A DNA stretch of 64,000 nucleotides, from the NCBI GenBank assembly GCA_019914995.1, contig CM034135.1:7938501-8002500 (forward strand), given 5' to 3'. Shown here one piece after another: positions 1-11,356 of this stretch; positions within the stretch are counted from its first letter, which is position 1; the number at the start of each line of letters is the position of its first letter. The stretch is from Acanthochlamys bracteata. Its lineage: Eukaryota; Streptophyta; Magnoliopsida; Pandanales; Velloziaceae. The notes beneath the pieces were generated by a model that saw only the letters and a list, made by a program, of their open reading frames with translations, did not search any database and was not told the origin of the DNA. The position numbers and the translations under genes were made by a program.

Positions 1-89
1 TTGATCAAGATAACAGAAATAATACAACATATATTTTTTTAAATTTTTTTATTTTCTGTCATTTTGATCAAGTGATCCGATAAAGATAA

Positions 90-92
<3 letters not shown>

Positions 93-130
<38 letters not shown>
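93..130. repeat. (TA)n microsatellite
   Basis: An uninterrupted run of about 19 TA dinucleotides. It is a simple repeat and likely to vary in length between individuals. Confidence 0.95.
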
Positions 131-132
<2 letters not shown>

Positions 133-1058
133 TAAAAAGAAATAAATTTGTTGTATGAGAAGTTCAAAAAAAAATTCATTTTAAAGAAGTTTTTTATTTT
201 AAGTAATTTTCAATGACTACGTAATCAGAGTGAACGATTAGGATTTAAATTTTTGTTATCTAAAAAGCTATATCGACCAAAACCCAGTTAAGAAATTGAA
301 AGTTTCTAATGTCAGCATAAGAAGTTGATGATCAACAAATGCATTATTGATTCAGATGGTTGAATTGAAAACTATTATGTATTACTTGTTCTTGTTTTCA
401 TAGATATATAAACAAAAGTCAAGATGGAAGAAGCAATCATCAATAGTGTACTTCTAGATAACTTCTACTAATTCAAATTCAAGACCAATCAAAACTCAAA
501 AGGTTTTACCTACTCTGATTGATTTGGTTCAGTTCTCAGTTCTCTTTGATTAATTGGTAAAGGACTTATTTACTTATTAGAAAATAATCTAAAAACTTAT
601 TTGTAATATAAATTTTTAAACAAAAAAGTGACTTCTTGGATGAAGCAGGAGTGTGTTTTTCTAGACTACGAGCTTCACTTTTTAAACTTACTTTTCATAT
701 AAAATAAATAAAATTTTAATAATAAATAATTATTTTTATAAAAATTTAATTTTAAAACTTAATATTAATACAAAGTTAATTTAAAATTTTATTTTTAATT
801 AAGTTTTTTAATTTAATTAATTTAATTTATTTGTCAAAATTCAAGTTTACTTCAAGATAAATATTACATTGTTGAACGATCAATGAAATTTTGCCTAAAC
901 CAAAATCAAATTTGGACCAGAATGGGCCTTAAACAATGGGCGGTAATGGGCTTTAATGAAGTGTAGATTTTGTTCTTGATTGATACTGCAATTGATTCCA
1001 ATATCCCAGTAATACATGATTTTTTTGTTTTTTGGGTGCAATGTTGGGATGACTTTTA

Positions 1059-1341
1059 AGGGCTTGTTTAGTAAATGAGTTTTCTGAAAGTGAAAAGTAA
1101 GAAATAAAATTTTTTAAAAAATAAAGTGAAAGTAAAGTTCAGTATTTATATTTCAATAATTTTTTAAAATATATTGAAGATTAAAAAATATAATTATATT
1201 AAGAAGTGTGCGTATAAAAAATTTAGAACTAAAATTTCGCAAGTAAAAATGAAATTTTAAATTTTTTGTGTAATTAAAATATATAAATTATTCAGAATTT
1301 AAAATCTGATCCAAAAAAATTGCGTTTAAAAAACGCCCTGA
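1059..1341. mobile_element. MITE family B, copy 1
   Basis: This roughly 280-bp unit aligns along its whole length with the copy at 38021-38317, including the shared core GAAAGTGAAAAGTA and the end ACGCCCT. Its ends are imperfect inverted repeats (AGGGCTTGTTT at the left, AAACGCCCT at the right). It has no coding capacity. Where the two copies differ, this one mostly has A where the other has G, so it looks older or more deaminated. Confidence 0.6.
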
Positions 1342-2940
1342 GTGTTTGTGAAAATGCGTTAAACAAAAACAAATTAGTTGTTACAGATTCTCTAGGTTTG
1401 GAACTTGATTTGATACAGCGTTTGTTCAGGTATAAAATCCTATAACATTTATGTTATGTGGAACAACAGTTGAATTGAGGAATTCTAGCAAACCAGGTGT
1501 TCGTGGAAATGTGTGAACAAACATGGACCACTTTGGTAGAGGATTTCATGCGCGTTCTGGGAATTAAAATAGGTAATGTTTGGGATTTCATTCCAAAAAG
1601 TAATTTTTTAATTCATATTTTTAATATATATTTTATAAATTTTAAAAACATTTATTTAAAATTTCTACATAATAAAATATTTTTACTATTTTTTTTTATT
1701 TTTTAAAATAAAATAAGTAGAACTTATTTAATAAAAAATAATATTTTTTGTTTAAAAAAATTTTAATTTTGAAAGCGTTAATTTAAATTTAAAAAAAAAG
1801 CGTTAATTTTAATTTTAAAAAAATTCCATGTATAGCATCTTTTCGTTAAATTACAGTTACATATGTGGAGTATTTGTTGCAGCCGCCTTGTTCCAATTTC
1901 TGCTAGCGATAATTTGGTTTTTTTTGCGTTGTATTGCTGAAAATGCAATGGATCTTGCAGGCACTAACAGGATATGTGGAAGTAATTATGACATGAAGTT
2001 TAATTGGAACTAAAAGTATTTAAATATTTTTTTAAAATAAGATTTATTTTTTAATTTTAAAAAATAAAAATAAGTAATAATTGTTAGATATTGTAAACCT
2101 ACTTTGTTAAATATTAGCAAGTGATTTATTGAAATGTAACAAGTTATGTGCATTTATAATAAAAGACCATAAATCAAGAAAGATGAATTAATATGTTGGA
2201 AAGTCAAAAATTAAAAAATTTAAAGCAATCTCTTGAAGATGAAAGTAAACAATATTTAGACAATTAAAGAAAAAATAAAACTCCAAAAAACTTGAACAAT
2301 TAATTAAAAAATGGAAGACCAATTATTTTAAAGTTTAAGAATTTTTTTGAACACATTATATATTTGGATGGGAACATCACACACAACATCAATTGCTAAA
2401 TATCTATAAGACATATAAGTGAAAGTATTTCATGTTTACATGTTTTCCAACCAAAAAAGTTTTTAATTTTCAATTCATGTTTTCCACTTTTTCAAAATTT
2501 TAGAGATATAAAAAACTTTTACGTAGTAAATTTTTTTTATTATTTTAAAAAAATTTTTAGGTACAAAATTAAAACTCATTTTTCAAAAAAATCAGAAAAA
2601 TATATTCTATTTTAAAAAATTTTATTTCAAAATCACTCCTAAATATTACTAAAAGTCCATCAACTGTTCTACTTGCAAAGGAACTTGAATCCATTATATC
2701 TTTCCCCACTTTCTTTAAAGCGTGAAATGGTCTTGGTAAGCTGAATTTTATTACCTAAAATTTTTCTATATTTTTTTAAATTTTAAATAAAATTTTTAAA
2801 TATTTATAAAAAATATATTAGAAAACCTAAATAAAAAATTGAAAGATTGTCTTTGAAAAAAGTAATGCCAAATGCCCAAATGCTCTCATAGAGCATTTGG
2901 GAACTGCATGAGCCTTGGCTTTTGCAAGAGATTAGTTAGA

Positions 2941-3170
2941 GCGTGTTTGCCAATGCATCTCAATAAAAATTTTAATTTTTTATTATATATTTTTTAATAA
3001 ATTTTTTATAATATTTTATAAAAATTTATTCAAAATTTTTAAATATTTTAAATTTTTTTACATAATAAAATATTCTTATTATTATTATTTATTTTTTAAA
3101 ATAAAAATAATATAATTTATTTATTAAAAATATTTTTTATTTAAAAATTATATTTCAAAAGTACTATTTT
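2941..3170. mobile_element. MITE family A, diverged copy
   Basis: The left end GCGTGTTTGCC is followed by the AT-rich family core (AATAAATTTTTTATAA, TATAAAAATTTATT, TACATAATAAAATATT). The right end is eroded. It is assigned to family A by similarity to the better bounded copies at 3577 and 60315. Confidence 0.4.
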
Positions 3171-3576
3171 AATTAATGGTTCTCAAGAGCCCTTTTTGGT
3201 ACTTAATAGTGACTTAATTGCTGATTATCCCTTTGCAGAACAACAAATTTCCACAAACGCCACGGTGGAGGGGCATCAATTATGGTGACAAAGGTACCAC
3301 CAGTTCTTATCTCCTGAATATTACAATAACTTTTGTAGTTTCACAGATGTTTGAAAAAAACTTTTTATTAATAAAAATAATAATAAGTAATAAAATTTTT
3401 AAATGTCAAATTTTTTAATTTTAAAAAAATTATAAAATATTATAAGATATTATTAAGAAATATAAAATAAAAGTTTTATATGAAATGAATAAAAAGTAAA
3501 TCCAAACAGCAACTAACTCTTATCTCAGTTCTTGTCCTGAAAATATTTCTCATCTGGTTCATTTGGTAAAACTTTC

Positions 3577-3829
3577 GGGTGTGTTTAGGATTGCGTACAA
3601 AATATTTCTTTTCAATTTTTTTTTTATTTTATATTTTTTAATATATATTTTATAAATATTTAAAAAATTTATTTAAAAAATTAAATAATATAGAAAAAAT
3701 ATATGTAATAAAATCTTTTTATATATATTTTTATTTTTTTAAAATAAAAAAAATAAATTTTATTTAAAAAAAATAAAAATATTTTTTATTTTAAAAAACT
3801 TTATTTTATAAGTAATTCTAAACGCACCC
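3577..3829. mobile_element. MITE family A, well-bounded copy
   Basis: This is a 253-bp element. Its left end GGGTGTGTTTAGGATT and the reverse complement of its right end, GGGTGCGTTTAGAATT, match at 14 of 16 positions. It is flanked on both sides by TTC, a plausible 3-bp target duplication. The interior is AT-rich and non-coding. Short foldback elements with 3-bp duplications fit PIF/Harbinger-type (Tourist-like) MITEs; that class assignment is inference. Confidence 0.65.
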
Positions 3830-4017
3830 TTCTTTCTCTTCATGATTGTTTTGAGATTACGAGTGTGATACAAGGTTATGTTCTGATTCGAACTTCTTCA
3901 ACTAACCAAGATTATCATTTTCTAATACTCATAAAACAGAACAGAACGTAATCAAAATAAACACTCGAAAAATTATTAAGAAGACTTTTCCAATTTTTTT
4001 TTCTTCATGAAATATCA

Positions 4018-4385
4018 TTACGGATTATGAAGATCGCAGTTTCTATTACAATCTTCGTTAGTTTTATAACAATTGCCATCGTCGAGGCAACAAAACGAGT
4101 CCCCTTTCTTAATACATGGAAGATAATCTGCGTCCATAAAATTGTTGCTGTTGTTGTTGTTTGTTTCAGGGAGCTTGAAAACATTCACATCTGGTTTCTG
4201 AATCTCTCTGCCTGCAAAAACAAAAAACACAAATTGCATAAAAACAAAAAGTTTTAATAGTAGATTCATAAGTTTAGATAAAATCAAAATAAGAAAGATT
4301 TATTGTTGCTTCACTTACATTGGATAAAACTTAAAATGCTTGCGAGAACGAAGAGAGAAAGTAGTATAATTTTACGAAAATCCAT
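4018..4385 (-). CDS. Small secreted cysteine-rich peptide, ESF1/MEG-like
   Basis: A two-exon gene of 86 residues. Exon 1 (4385-4319) encodes a lysine and arginine start followed by a strongly hydrophobic segment, a clear signal peptide ending near FIQC. Exon 2 (4211-4018) follows after a GTAAG donor and TTTTGCAG acceptor, and the phase closes exactly. A linker with an NNNNSNN run precedes a compact C-terminal cysteine module, CIKKGDSFCC...C....C...C, six cysteines in about 28 residues. The CC-x5-CY-x5-C-x3-C spacing resembles embryo-surrounding factor 1 / maternally expressed gene peptides. That family call is from memory of the pattern and tentative. It is probably an apoplastic signalling peptide, but defensin-like or other cysteine-rich families remain possible. 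A good TATA box lies about 70 bp upstream. Confidence 0.7.
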
Positions 4386-4452
4386 GATCAACTCAAGCAC
4401 TTTGATCTTTTGTTAGAAGAAGAAGATAGAAGAAGAATAAAACTTTTTAATT

Positions 4453-4463
4453 GATATTTATAG
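4453..4463 (-). promoter_or_regulatory. TATA box of the cysteine-rich peptide gene
   Basis: On the minus strand this reads CTATAAATATC, a near-consensus plant TATA box about 70 bp upstream of the predicted ATG at 4385. The spacing leaves room for a 5' leader of about 40 bases. Confidence 0.6.
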
Positions 4464-6244
4464 ACGAGAAAACATGCAAATAATTTAATGTTGAGATTTA
4501 ATACCTTAGTTAATTTATCTTGATGATATTTGAAATTTTTATTGTCAAGAAATTAAATATCTACTTAATGATTCCAGTTGTACACTCATCCTTAATTAAT
4601 GATTTGCTTCTAGTTTTAATTTTACGTTCAAATGCATAGAATTTTTAACCAATAATTTCTCACACTTTAAATTTGGCAAAAGTTGTCAAGACTCAAATTT
4701 TAAACATTTATTCGAATTTGTTTATTTCAACATAAATGATCTTCAAATAATTTTTTATCTTTATTTTTACAAACTTATTTAAAAAAAATTTTACTTTCAA
4801 ATAAATAGCACGCACTTCATGAGGACACAACATGCTTGTGATGATATATAATGTGTTCCCTTCTTTGCTCAATGCATGTGAACTTGTGTTGAGCTTTGAG
4901 AAGATTTTAGCAATAACGCATTTTCATTGCAAGCAAAAAATATTATTATAAAAATTTTGATAAGTATTTTTAATATTATTTTCTATCTTTTAAAAATTTT
5001 ACATTTTTTATCTTTTAAAAACTTGTATAATAGTTTATAAATTATTTTTTAATATTTAAAACATATAGATAAATTATACATTATATAATATTTATATATT
5101 TTTTGTATTAAGTTTTAAATTAAAAAATGAAGTTTATGTTTAAAATTTTTTTTTTAGAAAAATATTTTAACATAACTAATTCCAAAACGTCACCTAAGAG
5201 GGGACTTCTTTGTGCAACCCACCAAGCGCCTACAAAAGCCTATGTTTCTCCCATATTTGTTAGCCATGCTTATTTATGAAAATAAATTTCAAAAAATAAG
5301 TAAAAATAAATTGTTATAAAATAGTGTAAATTTATTAAAATAAATATAAAAAATTACATGCAAACGATGACAGAAAATTGTTTTTTATCACTTACGGTAA
5401 AGTAAATTAAGTCCTTAATAGAAAACTATATAGCTTATTACATTGTATCACGTTGTTACTTTTTTTACTGGACGGTAAAAAGTTTTTCATTCATGTTATA
5501 ATATATTTTTTCTTGATTTAGGGAGCCCTCAAACGCTCCGTTTTAAATTTTTATTTTACGTTCTCCAATACATAATTTATAAATATCTATAAAATTTATT
5601 TAAAAATTTAAAAAATATAAAAAAATTTTACATAGTGAGATTTTTTATTAAATATTTTATTATTTTTTGAAAATAAAAAATAAAAATATATTTTATTTAA
5701 AAAAATTTTATTTTATAAGTACTTTCAAATACACCCTAATAAAATAAAATTTTTTAGAATTAAAACTATTTTTATTCTATTTAATAAAAAATAATTAAAA
5801 TAAGTAATAAAATATTATTATGTAAATTTTTATATTTTTCTAAATTTGTAAATAAATTTTATAAATTATTACAAAAAGTTTATTAAAAAATATAAAATAT
5901 AAAATAAAAAATTAATAAGAATTTTTTAGAATGGAATGCCATACAACTCGAAGGACCACAATTATGGGTTTATTTTAAATACCCTAAATTTTATTTTTTT
6001 AAAATTTAATTTCGATCACTTCATGTTTTAATCATTGTTTCGAGCTTCATTTTTAATTTCATACCAAATTCTACTTCTCTCAAAATTAAACTTTAAATTT
6101 TAATTTAATTATTTTAAATATATTTTTGAACTCTATTTTTATTAAATTCTATATATATAAAATTTAATTTCGTAAAACTCAATTAAATATATTTAAAATT
6201 CTCATGGGCTCGATCATGCAAACGTTCTACGTGCAACTAAAAAA
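4464..6244. other. AT-rich spacer with MITE remnants
   Basis: No gene is seen. One family A copy lies near 5523-5736, and a reverse-oriented decayed copy appears around 5745-5930. The rest is low-complexity AT-rich DNA. Confidence 0.6.
5523..5736. mobile_element. MITE family A copy
   Basis: It begins GGGAGCCCTCAAACGC and ends CTTTCAAATACACCC. The interior has the family core ATAAATATCTATAAAATTT and TTTTATTTTATAAGTAC. The terminal repeats are more eroded than in the 3577 and 60315 copies. The assignment rests on shared core and end sequence. Confidence 0.5.
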
Positions 6245-6482
6245 GCGCGTTTGTTTGAGAGTTTAAAACGCTATTTTTTAATTTTTTTAATTTTATATTT
6301 TTTAATATATATTTTATAAATATATAAAAATTTATTTAAAATTTTGAAAAATATAAAAAAATTCAACAAAATAAAATCTTTTTATTATATATATTTTTTT
6401 AATTTAAAAAAATAAATTTTATTTTTTAAAATAATAAAAATATTTTTTATTTCAGAAAATTTCTGTACTCTCACACACACCC
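6245..6482. mobile_element. MITE family A copy upstream of the aldo-keto reductase
   Basis: The left end carries GTTTGTTTGAGAGT; the reverse complement of the right end carries GTGTGTGTGAGAGT, matching at 12 of 14 positions. Between them is the family core (TTAATATATATTTTATAA). It ends about 270 bp upstream of the reductase start codon, so it lies in or beside that promoter. Confidence 0.55.
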
Positions 6483-6753
6483 AAATTGTATTCTTCCTAC
6501 GTGCCTACTTTAGGGATATCCAGTTGGCAAGCTTTTGTGGTGGTTCCCGTTCACCAGCATGCACTCTTATTTTCTGGAAACGAAAAGCAAAAACGAAAAA
6601 GGATTTGGTCACTCTAGCTCGACAGTGATCGACAGATTCGATCACTAACTCTTTCTCTTCATATAAATCGTAATCTTCTCTCTGAAACTTTTTGTCCTTC
6701 AATTTCGTTCTAATCTAAGATTGCAAAAGAGAGATTTGAGTGAAAAGAAAGTA

Positions 6754-9314
6754 ATGGCGAGATTCTTCAAGCTGAACACAGGAGCAAATATTCCTTCGAT
6801 CGGACTCGGAACGTGGCAGTCGGAACCTGGTGTCGTTGGCGAAGCTGTTATCGCCGCCGTCAAGGTCCGTATGCTCTTTGTTTTTTTTTTGAATTTGTGA
6901 AATTTGCGTTATCGATTCAATCATGAAATGTTTTGTTGGTTGTTGTTTCCGTGGATCTTGCATGTAGCAAAATTAATGTTTCCGATTGTTGTTGTTGTTT
7001 TTTTCTGGTTGGGAGTTTGAAGTTTGGGTGATTGATTTGCTAAGGAAATGTTAGTTCGCAATTTTTTATTATATGTTTCTTTTTTGGGTGAAATTTGCTT
7101 CGATGAGTTGTCTTGCAATTGCATATAACCTTAATTGTGGCCGAGATCTGTCTGCAGAATGGATACAGGCATATCGACTGTGCGCGAGCATACAACAACG
7201 AGAAGGAGGTATGGCTGATTCATGTTTCTTTCTTCTTCTTTTTTCAATAAAAATATATATTATACAGTGATAGGATAGAAAAATGACCGAGCTTATATTG
7301 CTTCAAGGAAAAAACTTTGAGCCCGTTTGGAATTGCATTTCTCCAAACTGTGCTTTTCAATTCTCTATTTTATATTTTTCAATATATATTTTATAAATAT
7401 TAAAAATTTTATTTAAAAATTTAAAATATGTAAAAAAATTTTATGTAATAAAATTTTTTATTATATTATTTTTTTAGAAATAAAAAAAAGTTTGTTTTTT
7501 TAAAAAAATAAAAATATTTTTTATTTCAGAAAAATTTTATTTCATAATCACTCCCACGCCTCTAAATTGATGAAATTTATGATGGTTCTAGGTGGGATTA
7601 GCTTTACAGAAGCTTTTCAAGGAGGGGATTGTGAAGCGTGAAGATTTATTCATCACTTCAAAACTATGGTTTGTTCACGTTTGTTACTCTTGGGCATTTT
7701 AGAGCAATTACAAATTAACTGTAACAACCATTTTAGGAAACTTAAATATGAAGTATGGATTTTCAGGTGCTCTGATCATGCCCCGGAAGATGTTCCAGCC
7801 GCATTAGACTTAACTCTCCAGGAATTGCAGCTTGACTATGTCGATCTCTATCTTGTAAGTTAGGATTATCTTCTTTTTGCTCAAGTTAGATTGTGTTCTA
7901 TATAGAAAGAGGTTTCTTTTCACCACCCTTCAAGTCCCCTTCATGCAGTACTACTGTTTAGTGTAATTTATGGCCATGTGTACATTGAAGAAAATAAATA
8001 GTGTTATGAGATGATTCTTATTTCAGTTTGTTTGTTATCTGTAAAAATCTCAGTGATGGTAGGCGACTTCAGTTTGCATTCAGTCTTAGAGTAGTCACAT
8101 AGTCCGAGTATAGGATCGGGCCTGTTGATATCAATGTAGGACATTATATTGTACGAATACTACATAAAACTAAGAAGTCTTGCTTTCTCTGTACTGATTT
8201 TATTGTATTATGTTTACTCGAAACTCATAAACCTAGTATTAGTGTAAGTATTTCATTGTGAAAATATTTTCATAGACGCCGTTTATCCAAAACGGTCATA
8301 TACAATCGTTCAAAACTTTAGCCTTTTACCATATGTATGTATCCAGTGTATGGTATGTATCTGAAGCCTTCATGTTGTGTTTGCACCTTAGTGTATTGGC
8401 ATAATGTAACTTTGTGCAATCTATTGCCAATTCTTTGTCTCGTGAAGTATATATGTCCCTTTTATGGAATTATTGATGTTACCACTTTCTTATATTTGTT
8501 GTACAACTCTGTGAAGATCCATTGGCCTTTCCGGGTTAAGAAGGGTGGTGGTTTCAAGCCAGAAAATTTCATTCCACCTGATATTCCTGCAACATGGGGA
8601 GCAATGGAGAAACTGTATGACTCTGGCAAAGCCCGGGCGCTTGGTGTGAGCAACTTTTCCTCAAAGAAGCTGGGGGATTTGCTTGAGGTCGCTCGTATTC
8701 CACCAGCTGTCAATCAGGTGGAATGCCATCCTGGTTGGCAACAGTCCAAGCTTCATGAATTCTGCCAGTCAAAGGGTGTCCACATCACTGTAAGTATCCA
8801 GTTTCTGTATAATTCCATTGCAGAGCAGTCTGTGTGATCACTTTTCCCTCAACAGTACCCATCTTAATTTTTTGCAGGCATATTCACCGTTAGGTTCTCC
8901 TGGAACAACTTGGATCCAAGGTGGGAACGTTCTGAAACATCCAGTTGTTACGACAATTGCTGAGAAGCTGGGAAAGACTCCTGCACAGGTTGCCTTACGT
9001 TGGGGAATTCAAATGGGTCATAGTGTCCTCCCCAAGAGCACAAAGGAAGCAAGGATAAAGGAAAACTTGGACATATATGATTGGTCTATTCCAGATGATT
9101 TAATGGCCAAATTCTCTGAGATCGAACAGGTATCTTGAATTTCGATGCACTCCAAATACTTATGAAATTGCTACTAAGTTATTGTCAGTTGTCATTTTTC
9201 GCTAGCTTATTGTTACCTTCTTATATACAGACAAAGCTGATTAAAGGGGACTTCATTGTGCATCCTAAAAGCGTTTACAAAACTGTCGAAGAGCTCTGGG
9301 ATGGGGAAATCTGA
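6754..9314 (+). CDS. NADPH-dependent aldo-keto reductase, AKR4C-like
   Basis: Seven exons (6754-6864, 7158-7208, 7592-7668, 7767-7854, 8517-8789, 8878-9129, 9231-9314) join in frame to 311 residues, the normal family length. The start [10 protein letters not shown] with IGLGTWQ is typical of plant AKR4 enzymes. The catalytic tetrad is complete: Asp44 in YRHIDCA, Tyr49, Lys78 in TSKLW and His111 in [15 protein letters not shown], the QVECHP strand and the cofactor-binding [13 protein letters not shown] segment are also present. The family reduces aldehydes, ketones and some sugars with NADPH in the cytosol or chloroplast and is linked to detoxifying reactive carbonyls under stress; a role in other secondary metabolism is equally possible. 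No targeting peptide is obvious. Intron 2 holds a MITE, and another lies upstream of the start. Confidence 0.95.
7318..7560. mobile_element. MITE family A copy inside reductase intron 2
   Basis: This AT-rich segment opens GCCCGTTTGGAATTGC and closes ATAATCACTCCCACGCC. It has the family core (TCAATATATATTTTATAAAT, TATGTAATAAAATTTTTTAT). It lies wholly within intron 2 (7209-7591), and the closing end is only about 30 bp from the exon 3 acceptor. It makes up most of that intron. Confidence 0.6.
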
Positions 9315-10154
9315 ACAAAAACGCCAGAAAATTACATTGTTGCTCGAATTAACTGCCTCGACAAATAAGAGTTTCTTTTATGTCATAGTTTTCTAAGTAA
9401 ATTCTTCTGGTGTAAATGGCAACTTCTCAAGAACTTCTGTCCGTGCTTCCATTGCAGCTCTATCTGGCTGCTATATGCTGTTGTCCAAGTAGCTCGAGTA
9501 GTATCAGCTATGAATCTCCAGAAACTATTTTCAATCCTTACTAATGCAATATGTTTGCTGAAAATTTTATGTGGTAAATCAATCAGTATCATTTCTTGAT
9601 CTGTGTAACTGTAGGCAACAAAAGCTGTGATGAATAAAAACGGTGATTGTGAGGGTTTTATAATTTGCAATACAGGTCCTTATATTTAGATTAAGGAAGT
9701 TTGAAGCAACGGTATTTTGTCCGAGCAACAGAAGTCTGATGTATAGCACATGGAAGAATCAGCGATTCACCGATTTGTATAGTTTCATAATTTTCAAAAA
9801 CGGGCCAACTATACAAACTATGTTTTCAATTGGCCACTGTGAATGGTGGTGCACAGGAAGAGAATTAAGGAATCGAAATTGTAGCTTCAGTATATTTGCC
9901 TAATATATATATATATCTATATATATATAAGCAATCTCATTTTTAGGAAGACTATGAGACATCTCTCCATTTATAATATTTCAATTTTAATTTCACACGT
10001 TAAGTATGAAACACTATAAGTTAAGATTCTTGTGACAAAAAGTTATTTCAATTTGACTACGAATCGACTTTCATACAGTCTCTTGATTAAAAAATAATTT
10101 TTACTTTTTAGATTTTTTTTATCATCTTGATCATCATTGGATCAAAGACATATT
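9315..10154. other. 3' region of the reductase and spacer
   Basis: The first few hundred bases are probably the reductase 3' UTR. A TA-rich simple repeat lies near 9905-9930. No gene is seen. Confidence 0.5.
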
Positions 10155-10652
10155 TGTTGGATATAAAAGACACTTTGATGAGCTTCTAATCAAGCAGTCC
10201 ATAAGTAAATACTGGTAATTTATTATTTAGTCCAACATAGCTGCTATGGTAGTTATGTTCAGATTCATCAAGAAGTTATGTCCAGATTAATGAGAAAATT
10301 ATGTCCAGATTTATGAGGAAGTTATGTTCAGATTCACTCTAACTACCATAGAAAGTTATGTCAACGAATTAATGCCAAATAATTGCTTTGAAAAGTTAGT
10401 TATTTAGTGTACTAGCTATTAAGAAATTTTTCTTTTATCCTATATATATGTCTCAAATGTGTGGAATTTGAAAGAAGTATACAAAAAGAGAATGCAAGTA
10501 GAATGCAAGCAAAGAAGCAAAGTTGTAAGCGTACATTGTAGTCTCATCGCATAGCGATATTTCTTTTAGTGTGACCACACCACCGTGAGATTTTTCTCAC
10601 TTTTCTCTACGTATATCTTTGTGTTGTGTGATTGTCTTATTCATTTTTAACA
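10155..10652 (+). mobile_element. Probable Copia solo LTR
   Basis: The segment starts TGTTGG and ends TTTTTAACA. It contains a tandem run of related 20-26 bp units (AGTTATGTTCAGATT, AGTTATGTCCAGATT and variants, about 10252-10345). A promoter-like CCTATATATATG follows, then a stretch near 10570-10640 like the 3' part of plant Copia LTRs (CTTTGTGTTGTGTGATTG). No primer-binding site or internal coding region follows, so it would be a solo LTR. Flanking bases (ATATT, ATCTC) do not give a clean duplication, which lowers confidence. Confidence 0.45.
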
Positions 10653-11356
10653 ATCTCAACTTAGATTGGAAGATTCTAATATGTGCTATATATTTCGCTG
10701 TATTATTTTTTATTCGTGCACACTACCGTATTTTCTAATAATATATATATACATGTCAGTCAAAAATAGCTTTGTGAGATTTTCAAATATAATATCAACT
10801 ATTTGATATAAAAAAATTTTAAAAATAAAAAATATATATTTTGTTAAATTTTACTTTGTGTCAAAATCTAATACGTAGATTTATTTTAAAAAGAAAGACA
10901 AAACTTGAAATACCTTTTATTCACTGTGTGAGGCTGTGAGCTCTATCATTATTTGGATCTAATATATGATAGATGTGTTTTTACTAACATAGAAATGAGC
11001 TTTTAAAGAGTAAATTTATAAAAAATAAATTATCGACAAATAAATTTATAAAAATTAAAAAAGTTAGTAGTTTTGGAGCCAAAAAAGACGTGCCCAACAT
11101 GTTCTAACTTCTAAAGTGTTTTTGATTTTTTTAAAATGAAAATAAAATTTTTATTTTAATATTGAGTTTTAATATTTAATTTTAAAAATAAAAATAAACA
11201 ATAAAAAATTTTATTAAATAATAAATTCATATTTTTATATTTTTAAATAAAATTCATAAATTATTATAAAAAATTATTAAAAAATTTGAAATAAAAATTA
11301 ATAAAAAGAGCCTCTTATGCTGATGAGATTACAGAACCAAAATACAAAGGAAAATA
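10653..11356. other. Spacer with a MITE remnant
   Basis: AT-rich, with no gene visible. A diverged, probably reverse-oriented family A element lies near 11115-11310 (TTAAATAAAATTCATAA, ATTATTAAAAAATTTG). The last part is likely the 3' UTR of the glycosyltransferase. Confidence 0.5.

Larger units (their letters stand above)
1..4017. other. AT-rich gene-free spacer
   Basis: No convincing gene is visible. The stretch has a TA microsatellite near its start and several AT-rich foldback elements listed separately. Many oligo-A and oligo-T blocks resemble decayed copies of the same MITE family. Small open frames near 1500, 1830 and 3220 have AT-driven composition and no recognisable domain. Confidence 0.7.

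Noticed and set aside
1497-2013. Two short open frames in the left spacer
   Set aside because: They run into or between MITE-like AT-rich sequence and resemble no protein.
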